This document shows positions 1-9,172 of a stretch of 43,943 nt of DNA, piece by piece (the first letter of the stretch is position 1; each line of letters opens with the position of its first letter). The translations under genes and the position numbers were made by a program. The notes below the pieces were generated by a model. It did not search any database and was not told the origin of the DNA. It saw only the letters and a program-made list of their open reading frames with translations. The stretch covers positions 1 to 43,943 of the forward strand of contig NZ_BMZP01000027.1 of assembly GCF_014652855.1 (NCBI RefSeq), written 5' to 3'. Source of the stretch: Novosphingobium pokkalii. Its GTDB lineage: Bacteria; Pseudomonadota; Alphaproteobacteria; Sphingomonadales; Sphingomonadaceae.

Positions 1-94
1 CGGAGACACCCCAAGAATCCTATTCAATCAGCAGCGCAAGCCCATATGCGATTCCCCTGCCCGCCTCGGGGAGGAAAGGGTTGCATCGCCATTT

Positions 95-109
95 GTTCTT
101 GTTATGTTC
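95..109 (+). promoter_or_regulatory. LexA (SOS) box upstream of the radical SAM gene
   Basis: GTTCTTGTTATGTTC is a perfect direct repeat GTTC-N7-GTTC, the LexA operator form known in Alphaproteobacteria. It ends 5 bases before the ATG at 115, so LexA bound here would cover the promoter or leader. The extra T-rich bases (TTT before, TT after the first half) also fit that consensus. It is the only perfect match I found in the intergenic regions. Confidence 0.75.
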
Positions 110-114
110 GCACG

Positions 115-1185
115 ATGCAACCGATCAAGGGCCGAGGTGCGCAGTCAGGCGCGGTGCCCACGCGCTTTGGCCTGGCTGTGCGCGAGGCCGATGGCGATTG
201 GCGCGATGCAGCCGAGGCCATCGACGGGGAGCCGCCCCGGCTGCGCACAACGGTAACGCGGGAATTTCCCAAGAGCGTCCTCACGTTCAACACCTCGCCC
301 GACATTCCGTTCGACCGCTCGGTCAACGCCTATCGCGGCTGCGAGCATGGCTGCATCTATTGCTATGCGCGGCCGACCCACGCCTATCACGATCTCTCGC
401 CCGGCCTGGATTTCGAGACGAAGCTTTTCGCCAAGCCGCAGGCGGCGAAGCTGCTGCGCGCCGCGTTTGCCAAGCGTGGGTACAGTCCCAGGCCTCTGGC
501 CATGGGTACCAACACCGATCCCTATCAGCCGATCGAGCGGGATTTCCGCATCACCCGCCAGGTTCTGGAACTGTGCCTGGAGGTGGGCCATCCGGTCACG
601 ATCACCACCAAGTCCGCGCGCGTGCTCGATGATCTCGACCTGCTGCGGCAACTGGCCGCACGCCGCCTCGTGGCAGTGGGCCTGTCGATCACCAGCCTCG
701 ATCCGCGCCTCTCCACCCTGCTTGAGCCGCGCGCCAGCAGTCCGGCCAAGCGCATGGCTGCGCTGGGCAAGCTGGTGGATGCCGGCATTCCCGCGCACGT
801 GGGCATTTCGCCGATCATCCCGGCTATCACCGATCACTTCCTGGAAGAAATCCTGATGCAGGCCGGGGCCATGGGCGTGCGCTCGGCCAGTTGGATCATG
901 CTGCGCCTGCCCCATGAAGTCGCCGCGCTGTTTCGCGAATGGCTCGACGTGCATTTCCCCGATCGCGCCGCCAAAGTGATGCACACCGTGCAATCCATGC
1001 GCGGTGGCAAGGATTACGACGCCAGCTTTCACACCCGGATGAAGCCGCAAGGCGTCTGGGCAGACCTGATCCGCACCCGCTTCCGCCTCGCCCTGCGCCG
1101 CGCAGGCATCGCGCAGGAACGGCTGGACCTCGATTGCACCCAGTTCCGCGCCCCCTCGCGCGATGGGCAGATGGATCTGTTTTGA
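115..1185 (+). CDS. PA0069-family radical SAM protein (SplB-like)
   Basis: Radical SAM enzyme of the COG1533 / PA0069 family, distantly related to spore photoproduct lyase; the substrate is unknown. The iron-sulfur motif CEHGCIYC (CxxxCxxC) is at residues 76-83 and would hold the [4Fe-4S] cluster that cleaves S-adenosylmethionine. It is preceded by the family stretch NTSPDIPFDRSVNAYRG. The protein is 356 aa, normal for the family. An upstream in-frame ATG at 46 would add 23 poorly conserved residues and would run through the LexA box, so I prefer 115. The SOS operator suggests induction by DNA damage, which fits a repair-related role, but that role is inference. The gene stands alone and meets a leftward gene across a palindromic repeat. 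Confidence 0.9.
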   Translation: MQPIKGRGAQSGAVPTRFGLAVREADGDWRDAAEAIDGEPPRLRTTVTREFPKSVLTFNTSPDIPFDRSVNAYRGCEHGCIYCYARPTHAYHDLSPGLDFETKLFAKPQAAKLLRAAFAKRGYSPRPLAMGTNTDPYQPIERDFRITRQVLELCLEVGHPVTITTKSARVLDDLDLLRQLAARRLVAVGLSITSLDPRLSTLLEPRASSPAKRMAALGKLVDAGIPAHVGISPIIPAITDHFLEEILMQAGAMGVRSASWIMLRLPHEVAALFREWLDVHFPDRAAKVMHTVQSMRGGKDYDASFHTRMKPQGVWADLIRTRFRLALRRAGIAQERLDLDCTQFRAPSRDGQMDLF

Positions 1186-1204
1186 AAGGTTGGCTCAGGT
1201 TTCG

Positions 1205-1293
1205 CACCACCCCCAACCCCCTCCTCTAAAGAGGAGGGGGCTCAGGCCGAGATGCTCCCCCTCCTCTTTAGAGGAGGGGGTCGGGGGGTGGTG
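1205..1293. repeat. Composite palindromic repeat, copy 1 (convergent junction)
   Basis: An 89-bp element with outer arms CACCACCCCC and GGGGGTGGTG enclosing two hairpins, each of the type CCCCCTCCTCT / AGAGGAGGGGG. Inner and outer arms can pair either as a three-way junction or as one long stem. Related copies lie at 20008-20095 and 31539-31623. All three are between the 3' ends of converging genes, so a bidirectional terminator or REP-like role is plausible. There is no T-tract as in a classic intrinsic terminator. Confidence 0.85.
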
Positions 1294-1316
1294 GACACCA
1301 AGCACAATCTACCCCA

Positions 1317-1604
1317 TCAATCCGCCACGGGTTCATACTTGCGCGCACCGGTGACCGGATCGTACCACACTTCCACCACCGCGCCGGTCTCCACGTCCAC
1401 TTCACATTCACCGGTGCGTTGCCAGGGGACGTGCCCTTCGGGCTGGCGTGCGCGGTAGCGGCGTTCGAACACCGTGGCGAGCGCGATGACCGCGCCCAGG
1501 CCGATCAGGCCCCAGCCGTTGCCGGTGACCAGATGGAGTACGATCCCGCCCACCGCAGCGAGGCCCGCAGTCACCAAGGCGGCGAGGCGCGCGCCGCCGG
1601 TCAT
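1317..1604 (-). CDS. Small membrane protein, unknown function
   Basis: 95 aa. Two hydrophobic segments (about residues 6-25 and 30-44) are followed by a basic patch (ERRYRARQ) and a soluble C-terminal tail ending near DPVTGARKYEPVAD. I do not recognise a family. The start codon overlaps the stop of the YbjQ-like gene in an ATGA arrangement, so the two are probably translationally coupled. Its 3' end faces the radical SAM gene across repeat copy 1. The tail looks like a small beta-rich domain exposed to one side of the membrane, but that is only an impression. Confidence 0.7.
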   Translation of the reverse strand: MTGGARLAALVTAGLAAVGGIVLHLVTGNGWGLIGLGAVIALATVFERRYRARQPEGHVPWQRTGECEVDVETGAVVEVWYDPVTGARKYEPVAD

Positions 1605-1936
1605 GCCGCAGTCACGCCGGAGCGCGCCAGCTTCACCGCCGTGCCATAGGCAACCACTTCGTTCATGGTCTGGCCGATCGAGCCGGAATCGAAACGCATC
1701 ATCACCACGGCATCGGCGCCCATCAGCCGCGCGTTCATCACCAAGCGGTCGATCGCGTGGCGGCGGGTGTCTTCCACCAGCGCGGAATATTCCTTGATCT
1801 CGCCGCCGATGATCGTGCGCAAGCCGGCCACGATATTGCCGGCAAGGCCCCGGCTGCGCACCACCACGCCAAACACCTGGCCCAGGCTTTCGACCACTTC
1901 CTGACCGGCAATGTTCTCGGTGGTCGTCACGATCAT
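1601..1936 (-). CDS. YbjQ/UPF0145 family protein
   Basis: 111-aa member of the YbjQ family (Pfam heavy-metal-binding domain, PF01906). It has the family pattern: a TTTENIAGQEV start, G-x-V-VRSRG, GGEIKEY, then A-x-x-RLVMNARLMGADAVVMMRFD. These proteins form small oligomers; their function is unclear despite the domain name. The ATG at 1936 has GGGAGAG about 6 bases upstream; an ATG at 1951 would add five residues and is less likely. It lies 46 bp downstream of the acyl-CoA ligase and overlaps the next membrane protein gene by 4 bp. Confidence 0.88.
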   Translation of the reverse strand: MIVTTTENIAGQEVVESLGQVFGVVVRSRGLAGNIVAGLRTIIGGEIKEYSALVEDTRRHAIDRLVMNARLMGADAVVMMRFDSGSIGQTMNEVVAYGTAVKLARSGVTAA

Positions 1937-1982
1937 GGCATTCTCTCCCATGCGGCCTTGGCTGGCCGCGTCGGCGCCGAGA

Positions 1983-3584
1983 TTATCCCTGATTCCAGGA
2001 AAATCCATGGAATTGTGCGCGCAGGTCCTTCTTGGAAATCTTGCCGGTGCCGGTGTGCGGCAGGCTTTCGACAAAGACCACCGCATCGGGCAGCCACCAT
2101 TTGGCCACGCGCGTGGCCAGGTAATCCAGCATGTCCTGCGCGCTCGCCTGCATGCCGGGGCGCAGCACCACGGCCAGCAAGGGCCGCTCGTCCCAACGCG
2201 GATGGGCAATGCCAATCGCGGCGGCTTCGGCCACGGCGGGGTGGCCCACGGCGGCGTTTTCCAGCTCTACCGAGCTGATCCATTCCCCGCCCGACTTGAT
2301 CACGTCCTTGGTGCGGTCGGTGATCTGCAAGGTGCCGTCGGGGTGGAGGATCGCCACGTCGCCCGTATCGAACCAGCCATCGCCGTCCACCGCATCGGCC
2401 TCGGCCTTGAAATAGCGCTGGATCACCCAGGGACCACGCACCTGCAAGGCCCCTGCGGTCTGGCCATCGCGCGGCAGCACCTGCGCCGGATCACCCAGAT
2501 CGACGCAGCGCATCTCAACCCCGAACGGCGGGCGGCCCTGCTTGGCCTTGAGCGTCACCTGCGCCTGGAAATCGAGGCTGTCCCAGTTCCACGGTTCGCC
2601 CCCGGCCGTGCCGATGGGCGAGGTTTCGGTCATGCCCCAAGCGTGGCTGACGCGCAGCCCCTGCCCCATGAACCGCTCGATCAGCGCGCGCGGCAGGGCC
2701 GATCCGCCGCACAGCACGTCTTTCAGCGCGGGCGGAAAGGCGCCGCCGGCCACCGCGTCGGCATGCTGCGCCAGCCCCAGCCACACCGTCGGCACACCGG
2801 CCATGGCCGTCACCGCATGGCGCTGCATCAGGTCGAACAGCACCGCCGGCTCGGCCACGGCGGATAGCACCACTTTGGCGCCCACGCTGGCCGATGCCCA
2901 GGGCAGGCCCCAGCAGGCGGCATGAAACATCGGCACCACCGGCAGGGCCACGCTGCGGCTTTCCATGCCGAACACTTCGGGTTGCAACACGGCCAGCGCA
3001 TGGAGCACGGTGGAGCGGTGCGAATAGAGCACGCCCTTGGGATTGCCCGTCGTGCCGCTGGTATAGCTGAGCATGCAGGCCTCGCGCTCGTCGCCCTCCA
3101 CCCACTCGGCCGTGTCCGTGCCGATCCACCCGGCGAAACCGGGAGCCGGCTCCGCACTGTCGAAGCAGACATAGTGTTCGATCGTCGGCCACCGCGGCTT
3201 CATCTGCTCCACCAGCGGGGCAAACACCGCATCGAACAGCAGCACGCGATCTTCCGCGTGGTTGACGATGAATTCGAGCTGGTCGTGAAACAGGCGCGGG
3301 TTCAGCGTGTGGAGGATCGCGCCGGCGCCGGGAATGCCATACCACGCGGCCAGGTGATGCGCGTGGTTCATCGCCAGCGTGGCCACGCGATCTCCCGGCT
3401 GCACCCCGATCCGCCGCAGCGTTGCCGCCAGCCGCGCGGCGTCGTGGCGCACCCCGGCCCAGGTCGTTGCGGTTTCGCGTCCATCGGCCCAGCGGCTGAC
3501 GATGGCGCGGTGGCCGTGCTCGCGCGCGGCGTGGTCGATCAGCCGGCCCACGCGCAGCGGCCAGTCCTGCATTCCGCTCAGCAT
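1983..3584 (-). CDS. Fatty-acyl-CoA synthetase (AMP-binding, AlkK-like)
   Basis: 533-aa ANL-superfamily ligase that activates a carboxylic acid as acyl-AMP and transfers it to CoA. Visible motifs are the P-loop YTSGTTGNPKG, the WGMTETSP adenine-binding motif, GWFDTGD, the hinge region DRTKDVIKSGGEWIS and the C-terminal catalytic lysine in TGTGKISKKDL. The N-terminus (MQDWPL..., LIDHAA) and length match the medium/long-chain AlkK-type group; the true chain length cannot be read from sequence. ATG 3584 is used; ATG 3572 is an alternative. It lies 45 bp downstream of dnaE with a weak GC hairpin between, so it may be co-transcribed. A role in fatty acid degradation is likely. Confidence 0.92.
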   Translation of the reverse strand: MLSGMQDWPLRVGRLIDHAAREHGHRAIVSRWADGRETATTWAGVRHDAARLAATLRRIGVQPGDRVATLAMNHAHHLAAWYGIPGAGAILHTLNPRLFHDQLEFIVNHAEDRVLLFDAVFAPLVEQMKPRWPTIEHYVCFDSAEPAPGFAGWIGTDTAEWVEGDEREACMLSYTSGTTGNPKGVLYSHRSTVLHALAVLQPEVFGMESRSVALPVVPMFHAACWGLPWASASVGAKVVLSAVAEPAVLFDLMQRHAVTAMAGVPTVWLGLAQHADAVAGGAFPPALKDVLCGGSALPRALIERFMGQGLRVSHAWGMTETSPIGTAGGEPWNWDSLDFQAQVTLKAKQGRPPFGVEMRCVDLGDPAQVLPRDGQTAGALQVRGPWVIQRYFKAEADAVDGDGWFDTGDVAILHPDGTLQITDRTKDVIKSGGEWISSVELENAAVGHPAVAEAAAIGIAHPRWDERPLLAVVLRPGMQASAQDMLDYLATRVAKWWLPDAVVFVESLPHTGTGKISKKDLRAQFHGFSWNQG

Positions 3585-3602
3585 CCTCCAGCCATCCTTT
3601 CT

Positions 3603-3623
3603 GCCGGGTCTTGATCGCCCGGC
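3603..3623 (-). terminator. Weak hairpin between dnaE and acyl-CoA ligase
   Basis: GCCGGG and CCCGGC form a 6-bp stem with a 9-base loop just after the dnaE stop on the minus strand. No T-tract follows, so it could be a weak terminator, an attenuator or a chance stem. Confidence 0.3.
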
Positions 3624-3629
3624 TGTGTC

Positions 3630-6600
3630 TTATTGCACCAGTCGCAGATCGGCCTTGGCGGTCAGCGCCATGTTGGCCAGCCCCTCGATCGGCATCAGCC
3701 GCTCGATCAGGTCGCTGTCCAGCTTGAAATTGCGGCCCAGCCGCACGCGCGGCTCGGCCCCGCTCGTGGTGCGCAGCCGGGCGATCACTTCGCCCTTGGC
3801 ATCGGGCGCGCGCGGCAGCAGCAGCGCCAGTTCGCGAATGGCGTCTTCGCGCAGCACGTCGAGCGTCAGGTGCATGCGCGCCGCGCTGGTCACGCTGGCC
3901 AGCGGCCGCGCCCCGCGCACGGTCACGCGCGGGGGCTCGTCGGGGTTGGGCCGGTCGAGTTCGACGTTGAGCAAAACGCAGGTGCCCTCGCGCGCCCAGG
4001 TGACGAAATCGTCGACCAGGCTTTCCTCGAAGCACGAGGCCGAAAACAGCCCGCTGCTGTCGGAGAAATCGGCCATCACGAAGTCCTTGCCGCGCTTGGT
4101 CTTGCGCTTCTGGACGTTTTCCACCAGCGCCGCCATGACCGCGCCCGATCGTGCCGCCCCGCCCCCGTCGCCCGAGCCGGCCATCAGGCTGCCATAGGTG
4201 CGCGCACCATTGGCGCTGGCCACCGCGCGATATTCCTCCACCGGGTGGGCGGCGAAATAGAAGCCGAAGTTCTCGCGCTCAGCCGCCATCTGGTCGGCCC
4301 GACTCCATGGCTTGGTTTCGGCAAGGCGCGTGGCGGGCTGATCATGCCCGTCGCCGCCAAACAGGCCGCCCTGTCCCGAAGTGCGGCTGCGCACCGCCTC
4401 GTCGGCCACGGCCATCAGCAGTTCGGCATTGGCGATGATCTTGGCGCGGTTCGGCTCCAGGCCATCGAGTGCGCCGGCTGCGGCCAGCGCTTCCAACTGG
4501 CGCCGGTTCATCGAGCCAGCCGGAATGCGCTTGAACAGATCGTCGAGCGTGGCGAACGGCCCATTGGCCTCCCGCTCGGCCACGATCGCGTCCATCGCCT
4601 TTTCTCCCACGTTGCGCAGGCCCGCCAAGGCATAGCGCACGGCATGTCCTTCAGCGGTGCGCTCCACGGTGAATTCGGCTTCGGAATGGTTGATGTCCGG
4701 CCCGGCCAAGGCCACGCCGTTGCGGCGCATGTCATCCACGAAGATGTTGAGCTTTTCCGACTGGTGCATGTCGAAGCACATCGAGGCGGCATAGAATTCG
4801 TGGGGATAGTGCGCCTTGAACCAGGCGGTGTGATAGGCAAGCAGCGCATAGGCCGCCGCGTGGCTCTTGTTGAAGCCATAGCCGGCGAATTTGTCGATCA
4901 AGTCGAACAGTTCGTTGGCCTTGTTCGCCTCGATCTGCGAAACTTCCTTGCAGCCGGCCACGAAGCGCAGGCGCTGCTGATCCATTTCCGCCTGGATCTT
5001 CTTGCCCATGGCGCGGCGCAGCAGGTCGGCATCGCCCAGCGAATAGCCCGCCAGGATCTGCGCGGCCTGCATCACCTGTTCCTGATAGACGAAGATGCCA
5101 TAGGTTTCGGCCAGAATCCCCGAAAGCTTTTCGTGCGGGTATTCAATGACTTCCAGCCCGTTCTTGCGACGCCCGAACAAGGGGATGTTGTCCATCGGGC
5201 CGGGTCGGTAGAGCGAGACGAGCGCGATGATGTCGCCGAAATTGGTGGGCTTCACCGCCGCCAGGGTGCGGCGCATGCCTTCCGATTCCAACTGGAACAC
5301 CCCCACCGTGTCGCCAACCTGGAGCAGGCGATAGACGCCCTCATCATCGAGCGGCAGCAGCGATAGATCGATGGTGATCGAACGCTTGGCCAGCAGGTCC
5401 ACTGCCTTGCGCAAGACCGACAGCGTCTTGAGGCCGAGGAAGTCGAACTTGACGAGCCCCGCATCCTCGACATGCTTCATGTCGAACTGGGTCACCGGCA
5501 TGTCCGACCGGGGATCGCGATAGAGCGGCACCAATTGCGCCAGCGGCCGGTCGCCGATCACCACGCCCGCCGCGTGGGTGGACGAGTTGCGCGGCAGGCC
5601 TTCGAGCTGGCGCGCCAGGTCGATCAGGCGTTTGACCTCGGGATCGCGGTCATATTCGCGCTTGAGCTCGGCCACGCCGTTGAGCGCGCGCTCCAGCGTC
5701 CAGGGATCGGTGGGATGGTTGGGCACCATCTTGCACAGCCGGTCGGTCTGGCCATAGCTCATTTGCAGGATGCGCCCCGTATCGCGCAGCACGGCGCGGG
5801 CCTTGAGCTTGCCGAACGTGATGATCTGCGCCACGTGATCGGCACCATACTTGGCCTGGACATAGCGGATCACTTCGCCACGACGGGTTTCGCAGAAGTC
5901 GATGTCGAAGTCCGGCATCGACACGCGCTCGGGATTGAGGAAGCGTTCGAACAGCAGGCCCAGCTTGATCGGATCGAGATCGGTGATGGTCAGCGCCCAG
6001 GCGACGAGCGACCCGGCGCCCGAACCGCGCCCCGGCCCCACCGGAATATCGTGATCCTTGGCCCACTTGATGAAATCGGCCACGATCAGGAAGTAGCCGC
6101 CAAAGCCCATGCGATTGATGATCGCGATCTCGAATTCCAGGCGCTTGCGATAGTCGAGCACCTCGTCCCAGGCGCCGGCCGCGACCAGTTCGGGATAGTC
6201 CTCGGCCTGCGGCTGCGCCTCGGGCTCCAGGCACAGGACGTGGGCCAGCTCGCCATGGCAGGCTTCTGGGTAATAGGGCCGCATCCGCGCGACCAGGCCG
6301 GTGCGGCTGTCGCGCGCGCAGGCCAGGGCTTCGCCTTCCTTGTCGCCGGCCAGGCTGGGCAGGATCGGCTTGCGCTTGGGCGGAATGCAGGCGGTGCGCT
6401 GCGCCACAACGAGCGTGTTCGCCAGCGCTTCGGGCACGTCGGCAAACAGTTCCTGCATCGCCTCGATCGGCTTGATCCACCATTGCTGCGACGAGCGCGG
6501 ACGATCCGGGCTGTCCACGTGGGTGGAGCTGGCAATGCACAGCATGGCATCGTGCGCATCATAGAACCCGGCATCGGCAAAGCAGGCCGGGTTGGTTGCC

Positions 6601-7223
6601 ACCAGCGGCAGATCGCGGGCATAGGCCAGGGCGATCAGGGCCTCTTCGGCGGCTTCTTCTCCAGCATCGTTGCGGCGCGCCAGCTCGATATAGAGCCGGT
6701 CGGGAAACAGCTCCTCCAGCCTGGTGCAATAGGCCTCCGCCGCGCTTTGCTGCTCGCCGGCCAGCAGCCGCACCAACGCGCCCTCGCCCGCCGCAGTCAG
6801 GCAGATCAAGCTGTCGGTATGGCCTTCCAGATCGGCAAGCTGCACATGCGGCGCATGTTCGAGCGGGCGATCGAGATGCGCGCGGCTGACGAGGTGGCAG
6901 ATATTGTCATAGCCGCGCGAATCCTGCGCATAGAGCGCGAGCCAGTCGATCGTCGGCGCCTGGGGGCCGAAGCCAGGGCTGGAAGCCCCTTCCCGCTCCG
7001 GCCGGGCGACGGCCAGCATCGTGCCGACGATCGGCTGCACCCCGGCGTCCTTGCAGGCCTTGGCAAAGGCAGCGCTGCCGTAAAGGCCATTGCGATCGGT
7101 GATGGCAATGGCCGGGAACCCGCGCTTTTCTGCGGTCTTGGCAATCGCCTTGGGGTCGATCGCCCCGTCCAGCATGGTGTACGACGAGAAGACGCGCAGC
7201 GGAACGAAGGGAGCAAAGGCCAT
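3630..7223 (-). CDS. dnaE: DNA polymerase III alpha subunit
   Basis: Replicative polymerase catalytic subunit, 1197 aa. The order is normal: N-terminal PHP domain (about 1-280), polymerase palm with the catalytic aspartates in PDFDIDFCE, fingers with GRGSGAGSLVAWAL, a helix-hairpin-helix region, then an OB-fold and C-terminal tau-binding region. The PHP domain lacks the first histidine pair found in E. coli and other homologs (here PLRVFSSYTML), so PHP metal-dependent activity is unlikely; proofreading would rest on DnaQ. Translation is taken from ATG 7223 because homologs begin close to this point; ATG 7253 is in frame. The 7223 start codon sits inside a 13-bp perfect hairpin. It lies 60 bp downstream of the DUF885 peptidase gene. 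Confidence 0.97.
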   Translation of the reverse strand: MAFAPFVPLRVFSSYTMLDGAIDPKAIAKTAEKRGFPAIAITDRNGLYGSAAFAKACKDAGVQPIVGTMLAVARPEREGASSPGFGPQAPTIDWLALYAQDSRGYDNICHLVSRAHLDRPLEHAPHVQLADLEGHTDSLICLTAAGEGALVRLLAGEQQSAAEAYCTRLEELFPDRLYIELARRNDAGEEAAEEALIALAYARDLPLVATNPACFADAGFYDAHDAMLCIASSTHVDSPDRPRSSQQWWIKPIEAMQELFADVPEALANTLVVAQRTACIPPKRKPILPSLAGDKEGEALACARDSRTGLVARMRPYYPEACHGELAHVLCLEPEAQPQAEDYPELVAAGAWDEVLDYRKRLEFEIAIINRMGFGGYFLIVADFIKWAKDHDIPVGPGRGSGAGSLVAWALTITDLDPIKLGLLFERFLNPERVSMPDFDIDFCETRRGEVIRYVQAKYGADHVAQIITFGKLKARAVLRDTGRILQMSYGQTDRLCKMVPNHPTDPWTLERALNGVAELKREYDRDPEVKRLIDLARQLEGLPRNSSTHAAGVVIGDRPLAQLVPLYRDPRSDMPVTQFDMKHVEDAGLVKFDFLGLKTLSVLRKAVDLLAKRSITIDLSLLPLDDEGVYRLLQVGDTVGVFQLESEGMRRTLAAVKPTNFGDIIALVSLYRPGPMDNIPLFGRRKNGLEVIEYPHEKLSGILAETYGIFVYQEQVMQAAQILAGYSLGDADLLRRAMGKKIQAEMDQQRLRFVAGCKEVSQIEANKANELFDLIDKFAGYGFNKSHAAAYALLAYHTAWFKAHYPHEFYAASMCFDMHQSEKLNIFVDDMRRNGVALAGPDINHSEAEFTVERTAEGHAVRYALAGLRNVGEKAMDAIVAEREANGPFATLDDLFKRIPAGSMNRRQLEALAAAGALDGLEPNRAKIIANAELLMAVADEAVRSRTSGQGGLFGGDGHDQPATRLAETKPWSRADQMAAERENFGFYFAAHPVEEYRAVASANGARTYGSLMAGSGDGGGAARSGAVMAALVENVQKRKTKRGKDFVMADFSDSSGLFSASCFEESLVDDFVTWAREGTCVLLNVELDRPNPDEPPRVTVRGARPLASVTSAARMHLTLDVLREDAIRELALLLPRAPDAKGEVIARLRTTSGAEPRVRLGRNFKLDSDLIERLMPIEGLANMALTAKADLRLVQ

Positions 7224-7248
7224 GCCAACAAGATAGCATGGCCTTTGC
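7213..7248 (-). promoter_or_regulatory. Perfect 13-bp hairpin over the dnaE start codon
   Basis: GCAAAGGCCATGC (7213-7225) and GCATGGCCTTTGC (7236-7248) are perfect reverse complements separated by 10 bases. In the dnaE mRNA the ATG at 7223 lies in the 3' arm, and the in-frame ATG at 7253 lies just before the 5' arm. No strong Shine-Dalgarno precedes either ATG. The stem would hide the preferred start, so a translational switch or use of the outer ATG is possible. Confidence 0.6.
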
Positions 7249-7283
7249 CGCATTTTGAGAGGGTGCTCGCCCTCATCAACAGA

Positions 7284-9140
7284 TTACGGATGCACCTTGG
7301 CGCGCTGTTCGGCGATCCAGGCGTCCACCCGCCCTTCCAGCACCGCCAGCGGCACCGAGCCGGCGCTGACCACCAGATCGTTGTAGCCCCGCAAGTCAAA
7401 GCCGGCGCCCAGCGCGGCCTGGGCCTTTTCGCGCAGGGCAACGATTCGCAGCATGCCGACCTTGTAGCCGGTCGCCTGCCCCGGCAGCGTGATATAGCGG
7501 CGCACTTCAGAACGGGCCTGCTGCGCGGGCAGGTGCGCGGTATCGATCAGGTATTGCACCGCCTGGTCTTCCGACCAGTTCTTGGCGTGCAATCCGGTGT
7601 CCACCACCAAGCGCGCGGCACGGAACAGTTCGGCATCGAGCCGTTCCAGATCGGCAGCGGCATCGGGGAACGCGCCCATTTCGCTGCACAGCCGCTCGGC
7701 ATAGAGCGCCCACCCTTCGTTGAACGCGACATAGGTATAGGCCTTGCGGAACTGCGGGGTGCCGGTCTGGCGCACCTGGATATCGCCCTGCATCAGGTGG
7801 CCGGGAATGCCTTCGTGGCACATCAGCGTGTAGAGCGTGGCGTCCGGATCCTTTTCGCCCAGCATATGCAGCCAGACGCGGCCCGGCCGCTTGCCATCGG
7901 CGCTGGCATAGGCGGCGTGGGCCGCGCCCCCGGCCACTTCACTGAACGCCGGCTCGCGCACCACTTCGGTGCCATAGGCGGGCAGCACGGTGAACACCTT
8001 GGGCAACAGGGCGCGATTGGAGTTGACGATGGCGTTGGACTTGGCGAGGCGCGCCGCGCGCAATTCGTCGGTCCACGGACGCGGCGGATCCTTGGCGATC
8101 AGATCGGCGCGCAGCGCGGCGGCATCGGCAAAGCCGGCCTGACGCGCCAGTGCATCCTCGGCGGCGTTGATGCGCTTCACTTCGGCCAGGCCGGTCTGGT
8201 GAATCTGCTCGGGCGTCAGGTCGGTCGTGGTGTTGAGCCGCAGCGCCGCAGCATACCACGCAGCCCCGCCCGGCAGCGTGCCGACACCCACCACCCCGCT
8301 CTTGGCATGGGGCAGTTGCGCCTGCGCCCAGGCGATGACCCGCTGGTAGGCCGGCTTGAGCGCCAGGATCGCATCCTTGGCCTGCGCGGTCAGCGTGGCA
8401 GCCTCGCCATCGGTGATCGCCTTGGCTGCCAGCAACTTGGCGATCTTGCCCTGGGCATCGGCCCAGAGTGCCGACGGTGCACCGGCATCATAGGGCGCCC
8501 CGGTGATCAGCCCTTGGCTGCCGGCAATCACCCGCTCAAGCTGGAACCGTGGCGGCACGATGCCTTGGGCTGCCGACAGCGTGCTTTGCGCAATCGCGGT
8601 GTCGAGCGCGGCCGGCGTCGCCTTCACCCGCGCGATATACGCTGCCATGTCGCTGGCGTCCTGCACCTGGTGGGTGTTGATCAGGAAATTGGGCACTTCC
8701 GCATGGGCGGAATAGAGGAACGAATAGAATGGCGGCTGATAGCGGCGGAAGCGGTATTGCAGTTCGGCCCGCTCCAGCTCCAGCGCCCAGATGTCGTAGT
8801 TGATGCGGCCTTCGGGAGAGAGGCGATCGCGCGCGAAGGCCGCCTTCATCCGCGCCACGCTGCCCCGGCGCCATTCCAGCCGGCGCAGGATGCCCGCATC
8901 GCTGTTGTCGTCCAGCCGGTCCATGCCTTCCTTGCGCCCCAGCCGCGTGGCAAGCTGTGGGCGCAGGGCCAGTTCGGCCGTGAATTCGCCATCGAGAAAA
9001 GCAGCCAGCCGCGCATCTTCGGCGGCCGGATCGGCCTTTTTTGCCGCCGGGATCGCGGTGTCGCGCGCGAGTGCGGGCATGGCCGGCAGGCACAGCGCAA
9101 GCGCGCTGGCGGCCAACATGGCGTGGATCGGCTTGGTCAT
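7284..9140 (-). CDS. Exported DUF885 family metallopeptidase-like protein
   Basis: 618 aa. A signal peptide (KPIHAMLAASALALCLPAMPALA) directs it to the periplasm or surface. The rest is a DUF885 domain, a mostly helical family related to zinc metallopeptidases. The zinc-binding motif HEGIPGH is near residue 442, in a context (CHEGIPGHLMQ) typical of the family, with a downstream NEGWALYAE motif providing the third ligand. Substrates of sphingomonad DUF885 proteins are mostly unknown. ATG 9140 has AGGGGA upstream. It is transcribed leftward, 84 bp after the glutathione peroxidase and ahead of dnaE. A pair of TTTACA motifs lies just upstream. Confidence 0.88.
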   Translation of the reverse strand: MTKPIHAMLAASALALCLPAMPALARDTAIPAAKKADPAAEDARLAAFLDGEFTAELALRPQLATRLGRKEGMDRLDDNSDAGILRRLEWRRGSVARMKAAFARDRLSPEGRINYDIWALELERAELQYRFRRYQPPFYSFLYSAHAEVPNFLINTHQVQDASDMAAYIARVKATPAALDTAIAQSTLSAAQGIVPPRFQLERVIAGSQGLITGAPYDAGAPSALWADAQGKIAKLLAAKAITDGEAATLTAQAKDAILALKPAYQRVIAWAQAQLPHAKSGVVGVGTLPGGAAWYAAALRLNTTTDLTPEQIHQTGLAEVKRINAAEDALARQAGFADAAALRADLIAKDPPRPWTDELRAARLAKSNAIVNSNRALLPKVFTVLPAYGTEVVREPAFSEVAGGAAHAAYASADGKRPGRVWLHMLGEKDPDATLYTLMCHEGIPGHLMQGDIQVRQTGTPQFRKAYTYVAFNEGWALYAERLCSEMGAFPDAAADLERLDAELFRAARLVVDTGLHAKNWSEDQAVQYLIDTAHLPAQQARSEVRRYITLPGQATGYKVGMLRIVALREKAQAALGAGFDLRGYNDLVVSAGSVPLAVLEGRVDAWIAEQRAKVHP

Positions 9141-9172
9141 CAATGTCCCCTGCTTCGGATCGTATACCGGCA

